DNA from: Planctomycetota bacterium
GTDB taxonomy: Bacteria > Planctomycetota > Planctomycetia > Planctomycetales > Planctomycetaceae
DNA: 7,671 nucleotides
NCBI GenBank assembly: GCA_024278285.1
Contig: JAJRTM010000256.1
Coordinates: 1 to 7,671 of the forward strand
Direction of reading: 5' to 3'
The position numbers and the translations under genes were made by a program. Below the pieces are notes generated by a model, which did no database searches, was not told the origin of the DNA, and saw nothing but the letters and a program-made list of their open reading frames with translations. Positions 6,348-7,671 of the stretch are shown piece after piece; positions within the stretch are counted from its first letter, which is position 1, and each line of letters begins with the position of its first letter.

Positions 6348-6771
6348 CTCGATTATCTTTTTTCTTTTGGAATAAAAAACCAGAATCATCTGAACTCGGT
6401 TTTATTATTCGCCACCAACTATCAAGCAACTAATTAGCAGGTTGAAAAGTAATTGGATATAAATACCGAATGAAACATTATTGAAAATTTTGTCCAATAA
6501 ACTCCTAACTTAGCAGAATTGCTACAGTTGATTAAAAGAAGGAGAAAATCAGAAAGGGACACACATGCACACCAGTAGAACCCCTCCCTGCATATGTATC
6601 CTAGAGGTTTTACCTACGGCTTGTCAAACATATCTTAGCTTGTCAATGTATTAAACGAAGAATATTTTTGTTTTTATGTCCACTTCCTTTTTGAGTTTTC
6701 ACTTTCTGGAATAAGGATATCCGACATTTAACTATGCCTATGTCAAATTTATCCTGTTTTTTTGTTCTGTA
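6348..6771. other. AT-rich non-coding stretch
   Basis: No gene is supported here. The DNA is clearly AT-richer than the flanking genes. It holds two of three copies of a 15-bp motif (TGTCAAACATATCTT at 6622-6636 and TGTCAAATTTATCCT at 6741-6755). The second lies just before the family-A element at 6772. Nothing else was recognised. Confidence 0.5.
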
Positions 6772-6914
6772 GTAACTATTCAGCAATGTTTGATTTTTGC
6801 AGAAATAAAGGTTGTATGTAGGGTCCGCTATTGCGGACCACCGCACGAAATAGGGGGATCCACTTCCCATCGTGGTCCGCAATAGCGGACCCTGTGCCAA
6901 AGCTGAATAGTTAC
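6772..6914. repeat. Family-A compound palindromic element, copy 2 (143 bp, intact ends)
   Basis: The outer ends are perfect 13-bp inverted repeats: GTAACTATTCAGC (6772-6784) and GCTGAATAGTTAC (6902-6914). The inner arms form a perfect 22-bp inverted pair (6820-6841 and 6872-6893), each also a GGTCCGC/GCGGACC hairpin with a four-base loop. The spacer is nearly identical to copy 1. Divergence from copy 1 is concentrated in the segments between the outer ends and the arms, while the arms are invariant. No clear target duplication flanks it. It lies far from any recognised gene. Confidence 0.88.
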
Positions 6915-7398
6915 CTTTACTCGTGTCTTGCTGACTGTAAGGAAAACTCTGTTCAGGAATATAACAATTCCTGATGCAATCTATTGCGGTTTTTCTTCCG
7001 TGTTTAACCCAAACCCGAAACACCTGCTGCGATCCGTGCTGAAGGTTCACCAGATTTTGGTGACGGGGGAAGAGTAATTATGATTTGTAAAGAAGTGATA
7101 AGCAGCGTGTTAAAAATAAAAGAATAATCAATGACATTGAGTGTGAGGTGTGGTCAATTAATTTTCGCAGATCACATTCCCGGCTTCTTATGACTTCTTA
7201 ACCCGAAGTATTAGCGTGCCAGGTTGCATTCGATAACAGGAAACAGTTGGAATGTATATGATTTGTCGCCAATTTCGCGAATAGGGAAACCGTATTTGAT
7301 GGGTGCAAGCACGCCATCCTACGGTTCAAAGAAACGACAGTAATTATTTGACCGATACTAAATGTGCTTATGACAAATATATCTTGTTTTTTTAGTTC
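6915..7398. other. Non-coding stretch with several hairpins
   Basis: No gene is supported. Three small perfect or near-perfect hairpins are visible: TCAGGAAT/ATTCCTGA (6953-6974, six-base loop), TCACCA/TGGTGA (7047-7063, five-base loop) and GATGG-GTGC/GCAC-G-CCATC (7298-7318, one bulge, minimal loop). A copy of the 15-bp motif (TGACAAATATATCTT, 7371-7385) sits just before the family-C element. The open frames here are short and have no protein-like features. Confidence 0.45.
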
Positions 7399-7532
7399 GG
7401 GTGCACATTGGGGTTTGCAAAATGTCTGTAGCTACCGTCGCCAGACGGTGGAAATCAGATATCCAACGAATCCACGCTCTGGCGAGCGTAGCTACTTCTT
7501 GCAATCATCTGCGCAAACCCCAATGTGCACCC
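7399..7532. repeat. Family-C compound palindromic element (134 bp)
   Basis: The outer ends are perfect 20-bp inverted repeats (GGGTGCACATTGGGGTTTGC at 7399-7418 and its inverse at 7513-7532). The inner arms at 7428-7452 and 7471-7495 are inverted copies matching at 21 of 25 positions. Each arm contains a perfect 6-bp hairpin with a four-base loop: ACCGTC/GACGGT on the left and ACGCTC/GAGCGT on the right. The four mismatches between arms are exactly those that keep each hairpin paired. The architecture is the same as family A with unrelated sequence. The right end is 8 bases downstream of the stop codon of the partial gene at the window edge. Confidence 0.85.
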
Positions 7533-7540
7533 CAAAGGGA

Positions 7541-7671
7541 CTACTCTTTCCAATAGGTTGAATTCGGTCCGACCTTGTATTGTACCTTCATTTCTGGAGT
7601 TTGGATCAACTTTTCTTTGCGATAGAGTGATTCGACCCCGGCTAATGTCATTCCGGAAGTCAGCAGGGTTC
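7541..7671 (-). CDS. C-terminal 42 residues of an unrecognised protein, 5' part beyond window
   Basis: From the window edge a minus-strand frame stays open for 42 codons to a TAG at 7541-7543. It reads like genuine protein: TLLTSGMTLAGVESLYRKEK, then LIQTPEMKVQYKVGPNSTYW and KE. The mixed hydrophobic-basic pattern and the fact that it stops just before a repeat element support a real gene end. No family was recognised, and the visible part has no motif that suggests a function. The neighbouring frames are either interrupted or run on into the repeat. Confidence 0.6.
   Translation of the reverse strand, partial: TLLTSGMTLAGVESLYRKEKLIQTPEMKVQYKVGPNSTYWKE

Noticed and set aside
6643..7050. 135-codon minus-strand open frame crossing family-A copy 2
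   Set aside because: Its middle is translated repeat DNA with palindromic arms; no ribosome site or family resemblance.
7364..7561. 65-codon plus-strand open frame through family C
   Set aside because: It consists almost entirely of the inverted repeat and overlaps the better-supported minus-strand gene end.

Overview
The window looks like a piece of a planctomycete chromosome of moderate GC content, Gimesia-like by impression only. The evidence is a DUF1559 pseudopilin-like protein, a transthyretin/carboxypeptidase-regulatory-type lipoprotein, a PhoPQ-activated-pathogenicity-related (PF10142) secreted hydrolase, and a sigma-70-family factor without region 1.1. This combination is typical of Planctomycetes. 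Every supported gene is on the minus strand.

In minus-strand transcription order the layout is: (1) the last 42 codons of an unrecognised protein (7541-7671, cut by the window edge); (2) about 1.2 kb without a recognisable gene, holding two compound palindromic repeat elements, three copies of a 15-bp motif and several hairpins; (3) a DUF1559 gene (5180-6214) with a strong Shine-Dalgarno and a possible promoter/operator; (4) a 333-bp gap with two terminator-like hairpins; (5) a small lipoprotein (4373-4846) followed after 58 bp by a PF10142 hydrolase (2989-4314), probably one operon; (6) a 645-bp repeat-rich gap; (7) a 295-aa putative lipoprotein with a secretin-like C-terminal pattern (1456-2343); (8) a gap of about 680 bp containing another repeat copy; (9) the first 258 codons of the sigma factor (1-776, cut by the window edge).

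Functionally, the DUF1559 protein, the small lipoprotein, the PF10142 hydrolase and the 295-aa lipoprotein are all predicted to be exported or membrane-anchored. The sigma factor is an unrelated neighbour separated by repeat-bearing DNA.

The most interesting content is the non-coding repeat system. At least three sequence-unrelated families share one architecture: two inverted arms, each arm (in families A and C) itself a small hairpin, enclosed by outer inverted ends. Family A occurs as two full 143-bp copies plus a probable one-arm derivative. Its outer end (GTAACTATTCAG) is also found next to an unrelated palindromic core (family B). In family C the two arms differ at four positions in a compensatory way that keeps each local hairpin paired, which suggests the hairpin itself is what is maintained. 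Three of these elements lie within about 12 bp downstream of stop codons. The layout resembles REPIN/BIME elements or MITEs, but no transposase or RAYT gene is present in the window.
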